A DNA stretch of 64,000 nt from Algoriphagus boritolerans DSM 17298 = JCM 18970 (GTDB lineage Bacteria > Bacteroidota > Bacteroidia > Cytophagales > Cyclobacteriaceae). Shown here piece after piece: positions 37,982-46,454 of the stretch. The DNA is taken from the NCBI RefSeq assembly GCF_900108085.1, contig NZ_FNVR01000008.1, forward strand, positions 99,907 to 163,906, read 5' to 3'. Position 1 is the first letter of the stretch, and every line of letters begins with the position of its first letter. The position numbers and the translations under genes are program-made. The notes below the pieces were generated by a model that saw nothing but the letters and a program-made list of their open reading frames with translations, searched no databases and was not told the origin of the DNA.

Positions 37982-38398
37982 TCATCTGGCTTTCTCATAC
38001 CAGGTTTTGTGGACAATCTTCCATTTTCCATCCACTTTCATCAGCGTCAAAAAGTCATGGTAAAAGATCCCCGGCCAGTAAAGTTCTGTCTCAACCATAG
38101 CCGTGTATCCTTCTACTCGGATTGCCTTTATGGAGTTTTGAAAATCATCAGGATTTCTCAGAGACCCTGAGACTGTCCCTGCAGCCCAGATTTCAAAAGG
38201 AGTTACCGTAATCGTTTCTCCCCGATAGCCGATCAATCGGGCATCAGAATGAAAAGCTTCCTCCAGCATTGTTCGATCGCGCTGGATCATCCCCTCAAAG
38301 TACAGGTTGACCGTTTTGGTGATAGCTTCGATTTCATTTTGCTGCGCAAAGCTGAGACTGGAAACCACCATAAAAAGTACAAGAAATCCGGCTTTCAT
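37982..38398 (-). CDS. Secreted NTF2-like (lumazine-binding-type) protein
   Basis: A 138-residue precursor with a signal peptide ending SFAQ and one NTF2-like fold: helices NLYFEGMIQRDRTMLEEAF, then the strands HSDARLIGY, VETELYWPG, YHDFLTLMKVDGKWKIVHKTW. This matches the Lumazine_bd_2/NTF2-like group, whose members are mostly of unknown function. It lies 60 bp downstream of serS but behind a terminator, so it is probably expressed separately. Confidence 0.75.
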   Translation of the reverse strand: MKAGFLVLFMVVSSLSFAQQNEIEAITKTVNLYFEGMIQRDRTMLEEAFHSDARLIGYRGETITVTPFEIWAAGTVSGSLRNPDDFQNSIKAIRVEGYTAMVETELYWPGIFYHDFLTLMKVDGKWKIVHKTWYEKAR

Positions 38399-38414
38399 AA
38401 TGGGTTGGAAATAA

Positions 38415-38446
38415 AAAACCGTTGAAATTTTCTCTGCAACGGTTTT
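38415..38446 (-). terminator. Terminator after serS
   Basis: Perfect 10-bp stem AAAACCGTTG/CAACGGTTTT with a 12-nt loop, just downstream of the serS stop on the minus strand, followed there by TTAT. Confidence 0.85.
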
Positions 38447-38458
38447 ATTTTGAAGGGG

Positions 38459-39730
38459 TTAAATGGAATCAAAACCCAAATACGGCCAAAGCACTTTAGG
38501 CATTCGAATTCCATCCAAAGTCTGATTGTTTTCCAAAATCGAAGCTACGATTCGAGGCAGTGCCAAGGCACTTCCGTTCAACGTATGAGCCAGCTGCGTT
38601 TTCTTATCCTCCCCTTTGAAGCGTAGTTTCAGTCTATTGGCCTGGTAGGTCTCAAAGTTGGAAACTGAACTCACCTCCAACCAGCGCTCTTGCCCTGCGG
38701 AATAGACTTCCATATCATACGTTAGCGCTGAAGTGAATCCCATATCCCCACCGCATAGTCTCAAAACACGATAAGGTAATTCCAGTTTTTGCAAAAGTCC
38801 CTGAACATAGCCACTCATGCTTTCCAAGGTGTCGTAGGACCTATCCGGATGCGTGATCTGCACCACCTCCACTTTATCAAATTGATGCAGCCGATTCAAT
38901 CCTCTTACATGCGCTCCCCAACTTCCCGCTTCTCTTCGGAAGCAAGGCGTGTAACCGACATTTTTGATTGGAAGATCTTCTTCAGACAAAATCACATCCC
39001 GATAAAGATTGGTAATAGGAACCTCCGCGGTGGGAATGAGATACAGCTGATCTGCTGTCGCAAAGTACATTTGACCTTCCTTGTCCGGCAGCTGCCCGGT
39101 CCCATAACCGGAGTCCTCATTTACCAAAATCGGCGGCTGGATTTCAGTGTACCCCGCTGCCAAAGCTTCATCAAGGAAGAAGTTGATCAAGGCGCGCTGA
39201 AGTCTTGCGCCTTTACCTTTGTATACCGGAAATCCGGCACCGGTAATTTTTACCCCCAAATCAAAGTCGATGATGTCGTGCTTTTTGATGAGCTCCCAGT
39301 GTGGAAGTTTTCCTTCAAAAAGCACCGGGATCGTGCCGTGCTCCAAGACCACCTCATTGTCCTCTGCGGATTTCCCCTTGGGCACTGAGGTGTGTGGTAC
39401 ATTGGGAATCGTGTAGAGCAAAGCCTTCAAATCTTCTTCGGCCTGAGCATAGTGAGCCTCAAGCTCTTTGATCTGCTCTTTGATCTGGGAAGTTCGCTCA
39501 CGGATAGCCACTGCCTCCTCAGCCCTGCCCTCTTTCATCAGAACTCCGATCTGCTTTGAAATAGTATTGGCTTCGGCCTGAATCTGATCCCGTTGTGATT
39601 GAGTGGATTTTCTCAAATCATCCAAAGCGATGACCTGATCCAAAATTGCAGGGGCATTGTGAAAATTTCGTTTTTGCAGACCTGCTACTACACCGGCGTA
39701 ATCTTCCCGGATTTGATTAACTAAAAGCAT
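38459..39730 (-). CDS. serS: Seryl-tRNA synthetase
   Basis: Charges tRNA-Ser. The protein has 423 residues: an N-terminal coiled-coil arm for tRNA binding (about residues 25-105) and a class II catalytic core with motif 2 (CFRREAGSWGAHVRGLNRLHQFDKVE) and motif 3 near the C-terminus (TLNGSALALPRIVASILEN). All features are normal. A TATCTTTG promoter element lies just upstream within an inverted repeat. Confidence 0.97.
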   Translation of the reverse strand: MLLVNQIREDYAGVVAGLQKRNFHNAPAILDQVIALDDLRKSTQSQRDQIQAEANTISKQIGVLMKEGRAEEAVAIRERTSQIKEQIKELEAHYAQAEEDLKALLYTIPNVPHTSVPKGKSAEDNEVVLEHGTIPVLFEGKLPHWELIKKHDIIDFDLGVKITGAGFPVYKGKGARLQRALINFFLDEALAAGYTEIQPPILVNEDSGYGTGQLPDKEGQMYFATADQLYLIPTAEVPITNLYRDVILSEEDLPIKNVGYTPCFRREAGSWGAHVRGLNRLHQFDKVEVVQITHPDRSYDTLESMSGYVQGLLQKLELPYRVLRLCGGDMGFTSALTYDMEVYSAGQERWLEVSSVSNFETYQANRLKLRFKGEDKKTQLAHTLNGSALALPRIVASILENNQTLDGIRMPKVLWPYLGFDSI

Positions 39731-39749
39731 GGATAAATCATTGAAATGA

Positions 39750-39776
39750 TGTCCAAAGATAAGGACTTATCGGACA
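39750..39776 (-). promoter_or_regulatory. serS promoter element within an inverted repeat
   Basis: On the minus strand TATCTTTG (39754-39761) matches TAnnTTTG, with the ATG 24 bp downstream. It overlaps an inverted repeat in which TGTCC...GATAAG pairs with CTTATC-GGACA (arms 39750-39763 and 39766-39776, three unpaired bases). The repeat could be an operator or a weak terminator of the lipoprotein gene ahead. Confidence 0.45.
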
Positions 39777-40537
39777 TAGATTGTCTTGGACACGGTAGAG
39801 AATGGGCCTTCCAATTCTTTACCGTCACTTCTGACCAGTTTGACATTGATCCTGTAATCCCCAACCGGCAGATTGGTCACGCGGACGGGTGCCATGTGAT
39901 CAATCTCATAGCCCAGGTCGTTTACTTTAATATGGACTTTCAGCCCATCTAGCTTCATGTCACCTCCCAAAACCAAAAAATCAATAATTAACTCATCCCC
40001 TACCTGCAAAACCTCTTCATTTCGGGGCAAATGCAGCGCGAGATAAGGCTCGGCCGAATACGGAAACGCTCTCGACTCCCCTACCATAAAGTCCCGATCT
40101 ATATAGTTTCCGAAGCTTTTCAAGGCATGCCCTTCCTCATCGACCAGGTAGGCCACTACCCGATAGGTTCCTTCGGTCAGTTCACGTTGGAAAATGGGCG
40201 AAAAAAAACCCACTGGATCGCCCCCGTTGAAAATCAGGAAAAGTTTTGGGTTGGCGGAGACTTGCTCCATGATTGGGAAATTCTTGATATTAAATTCAAA
40301 AGGAACTTTACCCGGCCGAAAAACCTGATTGCCCAAAGGAGTATACAATTCCAGAATTGCATCGGGAAAGGAAGAGGAATCTTCATATTGGTAAAAGGTG
40401 ACCTTGGGAATCCCGGAATCAGCAGAAAGTGAGTCCTCGCCCAGTTCAACCACAGATTCATTGATCTTCCGCTTATTTTCCGAACAGGCCACAGCTAACA
40501 AACCGACTACAAGACCTAGAGATAGTAATTTCTTCAT
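39767..40537 (-). CDS. Lipoprotein of unknown function with Ig-like segments
   Basis: A 256-residue lipoprotein (MKKLLSLGLVVGLLAVAC, Cys18). The rest is beta-rich and looks like two tandem Ig-like domains (about 48-150 and 155-256), each with a pattern such as LTEGTYRVVAYLVDEEGH or LPVGDYRINVKLVRSDGK. No enzyme motif. I do not recognise a named family. It lies 36 bp upstream of serS on the same strand. Confidence 0.75.
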   Translation of the reverse strand: MKKLLSLGLVVGLLAVACSENKRKINESVVELGEDSLSADSGIPKVTFYQYEDSSSFPDAILELYTPLGNQVFRPGKVPFEFNIKNFPIMEQVSANPKLFLIFNGGDPVGFFSPIFQRELTEGTYRVVAYLVDEEGHALKSFGNYIDRDFMVGESRAFPYSAEPYLALHLPRNEEVLQVGDELIIDFLVLGGDMKLDGLKVHIKVNDLGYEIDHMAPVRVTNLPVGDYRINVKLVRSDGKELEGPFSTVSKTIYVR

Positions 40538-40557
40538 TGACCAATCCGAATTGAGTT

Positions 40558-40575
40558 TAAAGATATTTAATTTTG
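40558..40575. promoter_or_regulatory. Back-to-back -7 elements between the lipoprotein and 2OG oxygenase genes
   Basis: Plus strand: TAATTTTG at 40568-40575, 38 bp before the oxygenase ATG. Minus strand: TATCTTTA at 40558-40565, one mismatch to TAnnTTTG, 20 bp before the lipoprotein ATG. The two divergent promoters would overlap. Confidence 0.45.
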
Positions 40576-40613
40576 AACAATTATATTGGCACCGTAACTA
40601 ATCACTAAAACAA

Positions 40614-41591
40614 ATGGACATCTTATTCGATGAAATTCCAAGTTTAGATCTAGCTGATTTTACTTCTGGGACCCCAGCGCAAAAATCAGCCTTTGTAAAA
40701 AAATTGGGTGAGGCATATCAAAACATCGGTTTTGTTGCGATCAAAAACCATGGACTTTCCAAAGATCTCCAAGATCGGCTTTACAATTCAATTAAGTCAT
40801 TTTTTGCGTTACCGGATGATATTAAAAAGAAGTATGAAAAGCCGGAAATCGGATATCAGCGCGGCTATACAGGCAAAGGCAAAGAACACGCAAAAGGTCG
40901 AAATACCGGCGATTTGAAGGAATTTTATCATGTGGGACAGGAATTGAGCCACATTCCGGACACAGATCCTGTGAAGAATGAATACCCGGAAAATCTTTGG
41001 CCTGCGGAAATCGAAGGTTTTCAACAGGATGCCGTGGAAGCTTTTCAGACACTTGAAAATGCAGGGAAATCCATGCTCAAAGCAATTGCATTGAGTTTAG
41101 ATCTTCCAGAAAATTACTTTGAAGACAAAGTAGCCTACGGAAATTCCATTTTACGGCAAATTCATTATTTCCCGATCGAAAACCCGGATGAAGTACCTGC
41201 AGATGCGGTCAGGGCAGCGGAGCATGGGGATATCAATCTCATTACCCTGCTCATGGGCGCAAGTGCGGACGGACTACAGGTATTGCGAAAAGACGGCAAA
41301 TGGATCCCGATAACCGCCCTTCCGGATCAGTTGGTTGTGAATGTGGGCGATATGCTGGAACGATTGACCAATAAAAAACTTAAGTCAACCATTCACCGGG
41401 TAGTCAATCCTCCACGTGAGCTGATGAACACCAGCAGATTTTCGATTCCTTTCTTCATGCATCCCAGATCTGAGATGGATCTGACGTGCCTCGAAAGTTG
41501 CATCGACGAAAATCATCCGAAGCAATTTGCAGATGCCACAGCTGGTGAGTTTCTGGATGAAAGACTGCGGGAATTAGGTTTAAAAAAATAA
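40614..41591 (+). CDS. 2-oxoglutarate/Fe(II)-dependent dioxygenase (isopenicillin N synthase-like)
   Basis: A 325-residue oxygenase of the IPNS/plant 2OG-Fe(II) type. An N-terminal DIOX_N region contains YQNIGFVAIKNHGL. The double-stranded beta-helix holds the iron triad His204-x-Asp206 (EHGDIN) and His261 (STIHRVVNP), and the 2-oxoglutarate-binding Arg275-x-Ser277 (SRFSIPFF). All ligands are intact. The substrate is unknown. Its stop overlaps the spacer to chrA by one base, so the two are almost certainly co-translated. Confidence 0.9.
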   Translation: MDILFDEIPSLDLADFTSGTPAQKSAFVKKLGEAYQNIGFVAIKNHGLSKDLQDRLYNSIKSFFALPDDIKKKYEKPEIGYQRGYTGKGKEHAKGRNTGDLKEFYHVGQELSHIPDTDPVKNEYPENLWPAEIEGFQQDAVEAFQTLENAGKSMLKAIALSLDLPENYFEDKVAYGNSILRQIHYFPIENPDEVPADAVRAAEHGDINLITLLMGASADGLQVLRKDGKWIPITALPDQLVVNVGDMLERLTNKKLKSTIHRVVNPPRELMNTSRFSIPFFMHPRSEMDLTCLESCIDENHPKQFADATAGEFLDERLRELGLKK

Positions 41592-41592
41592 G

Positions 41593-42792
41593 ATGTCGGT
41601 CCGCCAAGTCCGATATTATGTATTCCTCAAAGATGTCTTCGCGCTGTCTGTAACGGCTTTTGGGGGACCGCAGGCATTTCTGGCGATGCTCTTGGAGCGG
41701 ATGGTGAAAACCCGATCTTATATTACAGAAGAAGAACTCTGGGAGCTAAATGCCCTCTGCAATATTCTCCCGGGTCCTTCTTCTACCCAACTGGTTTCTG
41801 CCATTGGATTCCGGGTTGGAGGCCCAAATTTAGCATATTTAGCACTGCTGGTCTGGATCCTGCCTGCCACATTGCTCATGACAGCGACAGCAGTGCTGAT
41901 TAGTTTTTTGCAGGAAAATACACCGGGAGCATTGGGATTTGCCCGATTTATCCAGCCGATGGCGATTGGTTTTATCATTTTTGCTGCGCAAAAGACGATC
42001 AGTAAAATGATAAAAAGTACAGATGCGATGATTTTGATGTTGATCTCGGCATTCGTCTCTTTCTTCTACAGTTCTCCCTATATTTTTCCGATCATGCTGG
42101 TCCTTGGGGGACTTAGTACCTCAATAAAGTATAAAAATCAGCCTAAAGTGGCTGATGACAAACCTTTAACCATCAAATGGGCGAATTTCTATCTCTGGGG
42201 TGGAGTATTAATTTTGGCTGCGGTAGCAGGTGCGATTACCAAATTCCAACCTATCCTGCTTTTTGAGAACTTCTATCGAAATGGAAGTTTGATTTTCGGA
42301 GGTGGCCAGGTATTGGTTCCCTACCTTTATACCGAGTTTGTAGATTTTAAGCATTTTTTGAGCTCAGAGGAATTCCTGACAGGATATGCTATTTCTCAGG
42401 GGATTCCGGGACCGACTTTTTCCATTTCATCCTATGTCGGAGCGCTTTCCATGCGGGAATTTGGATTAATGGGGTTTCTCATGGGGGGGCTTATTGCAGC
42501 TGCGGGGATTTTTCTACCGGGCATATTTCTGATTTTCTTTGTCATTAGATTTTGGGATCAGCTGAAACTATACAGACCCGTACGCGCTGCACTCGAGGGA
42601 ATCAATGCAGTTTCATGTGGAATGTTGATTGCGGCTGCATATCTGCTTTTTGAACCGCTGGAAGCCAATATACTTCACATCATCTTTATCCTCGGAACTT
42701 ACTCTTTGCTCCAATTCAGCAAGGTATCCTCCCCCGTAATTATTTTGGCGGGTATTGTTCTGGGTATTTTGGCAAATCACTTTATGATTTGA
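41593..42792 (+). CDS. chrA: Chromate transporter, fused two-domain ChrA type
   Basis: A 399-residue membrane protein with two homologous CHR halves (about 10-180 and 195-395) and ten or more predicted helices. Each half has the conserved motif: FGGPQAFLAMLLE and NILPGPSSTQL in the first, FGGGQVLVPYLYTEF and GIPGPTFSIS in the second. ChrA family members export chromate or related anions; real substrate here is uncertain. It starts one base after the oxygenase stop. Confidence 0.92.
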   Translation: MSVRQVRYYVFLKDVFALSVTAFGGPQAFLAMLLERMVKTRSYITEEELWELNALCNILPGPSSTQLVSAIGFRVGGPNLAYLALLVWILPATLLMTATAVLISFLQENTPGALGFARFIQPMAIGFIIFAAQKTISKMIKSTDAMILMLISAFVSFFYSSPYIFPIMLVLGGLSTSIKYKNQPKVADDKPLTIKWANFYLWGGVLILAAVAGAITKFQPILLFENFYRNGSLIFGGGQVLVPYLYTEFVDFKHFLSSEEFLTGYAISQGIPGPTFSISSYVGALSMREFGLMGFLMGGLIAAAGIFLPGIFLIFFVIRFWDQLKLYRPVRAALEGINAVSCGMLIAAAYLLFEPLEANILHIIFILGTYSLLQFSKVSSPVIILAGIVLGILANHFMI

Positions 42793-42839
42793 TTTTCGCA
42801 GAAAAGAACTAAAAGGAACAAGAATAGCCAAGAAAGCGT

Positions 42840-42869
42840 TTTGTGTTGTAAATGGATTTCCTAACTTTC
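42840..42869 (+). promoter_or_regulatory. Candidate promoter of the CBS gene, possibly leaderless
   Basis: TTTG at 42840-42843 and TAACTTTC at 42862-42869 (one mismatch to TAnnTTTG) are 18 bp apart. The ATG begins only 5 bp after the -7 element, so the transcript would have almost no leader. Confidence 0.35.
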
Positions 42870-42873
42870 TTAC

Positions 42874-43539
42874 ATGCAAGCCTACGAATTTATTAATAAT
42901 CTGATACCACCGCTCAAACTAACTGATCGGGCAGGGATGGCGTTAGCTTGGATGGAGGAGATTCGTATCGATTCCCTACCGGTAACGGATCAAGGGAGAT
43001 TTTTGGGATTCATCAGCGATGAGGTGATTTTTGATCTAAATGAACCGGAAAAACCAATCGGATCAATCGAGCTGGAAGCGGGTTCTTGTTGGGTTTATTC
43101 CAACAAACACATCTACGATGTACTCAGAGTGGCCTCAGAACATCAGTCAAATCTGGTAGCGGTCTTGGACAGGGAAAATACCTACTTGGGGGTCGTAACC
43201 ATGGAAGACGCCATTTCAGCTTTTGCAGACAGTCTTTCCATCAAGTCCCAAGGCAGTGTCTTAATACTTTCCCTGGCGATGACAGATTACCACTTGTCCG
43301 AAATTTCCAGGTTAGTAGAGTCGGAAAACACCAAAATACTCAGCTCTTTCATTACCAATGATCCATTGGATGACAGCAAAATCAAGCTCACTCTTAAGCT
43401 TGACAAACCTGAATTGAGACATGTGAAAGCTACTTTGGAGCGTTTTGGATATTGGGTGATAGATCATTACCAGGAAGAAACCGGCGTCAGTGGCGAGGAA
43501 GACCGAATCGGTAACTTGCTTAGATTTTTAGATATTTGA
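42874..43539 (+). CDS. CBS-domain protein with C-terminal ACT-like region
   Basis: A 221-residue cytoplasmic protein. Two CBS motifs (about residues 1-55 and 65-125) include ALAWMEEIRIDSLPVTDQGRFLG and SNLVAVLDRENTYLGVVTMEDAISAF. The C-terminal part (about 128-200) looks like an ACT-type domain (SVLILSLAMTDYHLSEISRLVESENTKIL). Such proteins usually bind adenosyl ligands and regulate a partner. It precedes nadK by 250 bp; a link to NAD metabolism is only suggestive. Confidence 0.82.
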   Translation: MQAYEFINNLIPPLKLTDRAGMALAWMEEIRIDSLPVTDQGRFLGFISDEVIFDLNEPEKPIGSIELEAGSCWVYSNKHIYDVLRVASEHQSNLVAVLDRENTYLGVVTMEDAISAFADSLSIKSQGSVLILSLAMTDYHLSEISRLVESENTKILSSFITNDPLDDSKIKLTLKLDKPELRHVKATLERFGYWVIDHYQEETGVSGEEDRIGNLLRFLDI

Positions 43540-43688
43540 CCCATGAGTATGCCCTTGAGAAGGTTTTCAACTTTATAAATGATGATGAGCAGGGGCATTA
43601 CAACTGGTTGAAGGAAGAAGGGAATGCCTGACGGCAATCGGTTGTGATCATTAAAGACTATGTTAAACAGATGAAATCGAGCATGCCC

Positions 43689-43752
43689 CCCTCGGTGACA
43701 CACAGAGGGATGATTATAATTCATGCGAGATTCTCCCGAAGAAAAATCGGGA
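43689..43752. repeat. Small inverted repeats in the CBS-nadK gap
   Basis: Two hairpins: CCCTC/GAGGG (43689-43693 with 43705-43709) and TCCCGA/TCGGGA (43734-43739 with 43747-43752). The second has the same arms as the perfect palindrome at 46409-46426. The 250-bp gap 43540-43789 holds no convincing gene. Confidence 0.6.
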
Positions 43753-43789
43753 CAGGCTATCTGACCAATAAAAATCAAGTTATAAACAC

Positions 43790-44665
43790 ATGAAAATCGC
43801 CCTGCACGGTCTGGCATTTAAGGCTGAGTATATCTCTGACATCGAAAAACTCTTCCAAGAGCTGACAAATCATCAAATCGAAATCCGTGTAACTGAGCCG
43901 CTCGATCGGGCAATTAAGATGTCAGGTAATAAGAATTTGAGCTATTGGCTTATTGAAAATCAGGAGGAACTTGAAGCGGTAGATTTTTTAATTTCAATTG
44001 GGGGAGATGGCACTTTGCTGGATGCCGTCTGCTTAGTTGGAAGCCTTGAAATACCCATTTTAGGACTCAATACAGGGAGATTAGGTTTTTTGGCCACAGT
44101 CGCTACGGACCGAATCGGAGAAGCCATCCAACAGCTTGTCAATGGAAACTTCCAAATCGAATCACGGTCTCTGATCTCATTGGACGCAAGTCGAAAACTG
44201 TTTAATGGGTTTAATTTTGCATTAAACGAGTTTACCATTCACAAGCGAGATACCTCTTCGATGATTACCGTACACACCTACATTGATGGAAAGTATTTGA
44301 ACTCCTACTGGGCAGATGGCTTGATCGTATCCACTCCCACCGGATCTACGGGCTACTCCTTGAGCTGTGGCGGACCATTAATTACACCTGACACCAAGAG
44401 TTTTGTGATTACTCCAGTGAGTCCGCATAACCTCAACGTGAGACCGATTATCGTTTCCGATCACTGCGAGATCAGTTTTGAGATTGAAGGAAGATCAGAA
44501 AAATTCCTTGTTTCTCTGGACTCCAGATCTACCTCCATTTCCTCAGAAATAAAACTCAGCGTGAAAAAAGAGCAATTTTCAGCAAAATTGGTCAAATTGC
44601 CCCACTATCATTTCTTCGATACGCTGAGACAAAAACTGAATTGGGGTTTCGATATGAGAAATTAA
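43790..44665 (+). CDS. nadK: NAD kinase
   Basis: Phosphorylates NAD to NADP. The 291-residue protein carries GGDGT at residues 71-75 (catalytic Asp73), the segment LGLNTGRLGFLA, ALNEFTIHKRD, and the conserved STPTGSTGYSLSCGGP. Complete and typical. It begins the conserved Bacteroidota string nadK-DUF6089-uppS-bamA-ompH-ompH. Confidence 0.96.
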   Translation: MKIALHGLAFKAEYISDIEKLFQELTNHQIEIRVTEPLDRAIKMSGNKNLSYWLIENQEELEAVDFLISIGGDGTLLDAVCLVGSLEIPILGLNTGRLGFLATVATDRIGEAIQQLVNGNFQIESRSLISLDASRKLFNGFNFALNEFTIHKRDTSSMITVHTYIDGKYLNSYWADGLIVSTPTGSTGYSLSCGGPLITPDTKSFVITPVSPHNLNVRPIIVSDHCEISFEIEGRSEKFLVSLDSRSTSISSEIKLSVKKEQFSAKLVKLPHYHFFDTLRQKLNWGFDMRN

Positions 44666-44756
44666 AAAAAGCTCCTGATTGAGCTTAACATTAATTAACC
44701 CGTTAAATACAAAAGGGCGTTTTTTAAACGTTAGGTACTTCATAACTTGCACCGTC

Positions 44757-45518
44757 TTGAAAAAGATCAATTTTCAGATTATCAAACACTTACTGGTATT
44801 TAGCTTTGTCTTGTCCGGCTATCTTATTCCGACTAAGGCTCAGAAATACGAAATAGGTGGAGGTCTCGGAGTAGCAACCTATTCCGGTGACATGATCCGA
44901 AAAATTGATCCCCGTCAATTAGGACTTCAAGGCACGTTGTTTGGCAAGAGAAATTTTGACAATGTATGGAGCTTAAGAGTTGCAATCAGCGCCGGAATCC
45001 TACAGGCAGAAGACAGCCTTAGGCCATTGGACCCTGCTGCAAGAATAAGAGACGGCAGATTTCGAGGTGGTGTGATTGAAGGGAGTGCGGTGATGGAATT
45101 TAATTTCTTGGATTTTCTGAGAAATGATTCAGAATTCAGGTGGTCACCTTATGCATTCTTCGGTTTGGGATTTTCACATTTTATAATGAAAGGAAATACC
45201 TACCAGTTTGTCCCTTCAGAGCGGTATAACTTGAGTTCTGTGGTCATTCCCTTCGGAGGCGGGGTTAAATACCGGCTCAATGATCGATGGACCTTGGCTG
45301 CCGAACTGGGATTCAGACCTACGATGACAGACCTCCTGGATAAAATTGACAGTTCGCTACCTGCCATACCCAGGTACCCGCAAGCAGCAGATCCTACGAC
45401 CGGGCGGATTCCTCCCTATGGTATCAACTTTGGAAATCCCAATACCAACGATTGGTACTATTTCCTGGGTCTCACCATCAGCTATACCATAGCCAATGTA
45501 AAGTGCTTTGCCTATTAA
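44757..45518 (+). CDS. DUF6089-family outer-membrane beta-barrel protein
   Basis: A predicted small barrel protein. The frame opens at a TTG at 44679, but I prefer the TTG at 44757, which gives a usual signal peptide (LKKINFQIIKHLLVFSFVLSGY, ending TKAQ) and 253 residues; no ATG is available. The mature N-terminus YEIGGGLGVATYSGD and alternating strands with an aromatic end (CFAY) match the family. Function unknown; its constant place before uppS and bamA suggests an envelope role. Confidence 0.82.
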   Translation: MKKINFQIIKHLLVFSFVLSGYLIPTKAQKYEIGGGLGVATYSGDMIRKIDPRQLGLQGTLFGKRNFDNVWSLRVAISAGILQAEDSLRPLDPAARIRDGRFRGGVIEGSAVMEFNFLDFLRNDSEFRWSPYAFFGLGFSHFIMKGNTYQFVPSERYNLSSVVIPFGGGVKYRLNDRWTLAAELGFRPTMTDLLDKIDSSLPAIPRYPQAADPTTGRIPPYGINFGNPNTNDWYYFLGLTISYTIANVKCFAY

Positions 45519-45599
45519 TTAATTGAAGGCTAGGGCTGATTATTGGAAAAGAAATAGCATTTTTGTACCTCCAAAAATGTAGGTATCCGACCCATTGGA

Positions 45600-46337
45600 A
45601 TGAAGGAAAAACTAGACCTAACTAACATCCCCAAACATCTCGCAATAATCATGGACGGCAATGGCCGTTGGGCCAAAAAGAAGGGCGCCATGAGAATATT
45701 TGGACATCGACACGCAATCCAAGCGGTCAAAGATGCCATCGAAGGTGCTGACAACCTAGGAATAAAATATCTGACGCTATTTTCATTCTCCACAGAAAAC
45801 TGGTCCCGGCCTCAGGATGAAGTCCGAGCCTTGATGGAATTGTTAGTCAAAACCATCATAGACGAAATCTCCCTGATGATGAAAAACAACATTCGGCTGA
45901 TTTCAATTGGAGATGTTTCGAGTCTTCCCGGTTCTGCTCATGAAAAGCTACTGGAAGCCCAAAGACAGACGGAGACCAATACAGGGCTCACCGTCATCTT
46001 AGCACTCAGCTACAGTGGGAAATGGGAACTGACTCAAGCTGCCAAGCGCATTGCTCAAAAAGTCTCTGAAGGAAAATTAAAACCTGAGGAAATCACGCAA
46101 CAGACTATTGCAGATCATTTGGAAACGGCCGGTATACCCGACCCTGAACTGATGATCCGCACGAGTGGAGAGTATCGAATCAGCAATTTTCTATTGTGGC
46201 AATCAGCCTATACGGAGTTGTATTTTACTCCGATATTGTGGCCGGATTTCAGAATAGAGCACCTCTATGCTGCCATTGAGGATTATCAGAAGCGTGAAAG
46301 AAGATTCGGGAAGACCGGGGAGCAAGTTAAATCTTAA
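45600..46337 (+). CDS. uppS: Isoprenyl transferase (undecaprenyl diphosphate synthase)
   Basis: Builds the C55 lipid carrier for peptidoglycan and polysaccharides by cis-prenyl addition. The 245-residue protein has the catalytic Asp19 in IIMDGNGRWAKKK, then FSTENWSRP and the late motif PELMIRTSGEYRISNFLLWQSAYTE. The start is unambiguous. Next gene is bamA. Confidence 0.96.
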   Translation: MKEKLDLTNIPKHLAIIMDGNGRWAKKKGAMRIFGHRHAIQAVKDAIEGADNLGIKYLTLFSFSTENWSRPQDEVRALMELLVKTIIDEISLMMKNNIRLISIGDVSSLPGSAHEKLLEAQRQTETNTGLTVILALSYSGKWELTQAAKRIAQKVSEGKLKPEEITQQTIADHLETAGIPDPELMIRTSGEYRISNFLLWQSAYTELYFTPILWPDFRIEHLYAAIEDYQKRERRFGKTGEQVKS

Positions 46338-46408
46338 GTTGTCATTGAATTTCTGCTTGACCTTGTAAACCTTCGGTAATAGAATGATAATCAAGCAGGC
46401 AAAATTCC

Positions 46409-46426
46409 TCCCGATAATTATCGGGA
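46409..46426. repeat. 18-bp perfect palindrome TCCCGATAATTATCGGGA
   Basis: Self-complementary over all 18 bases, between uppS and bamA, 29 bp before the bamA ATG. No T-run follows, so it is not a standard terminator. Shares TCCCGA...TCGGGA arms with 43734-43752. Confidence 0.85.
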
Positions 46427-46454
46427 TGGCCTCTACAGGTCAAATTATAAGTAT

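Noticed and set aside
38789..39388. 199-residue plus-strand frame opposite serS
   Set aside because: Antisense shadow of an intact, strongly conserved synthetase gene.
43540..43640. Short plus-strand frame reading YALEKVFNFINDDEQGHYNW, possible gene remnant
   Set aside because: Only about 30 codons between stops, and I cannot match it to any family.
43467..43817. 116-residue minus-strand frame across the CBS-nadK gap
   Set aside because: Overlaps the end of the CBS gene and the start of nadK and includes the TCCCGA hairpin; composition is not protein-like.
44665..44690. Hairpin AAGCTC/GAGCTT after nadK as a terminator
   Set aside because: Only a 6-bp stem and no T-run follows.
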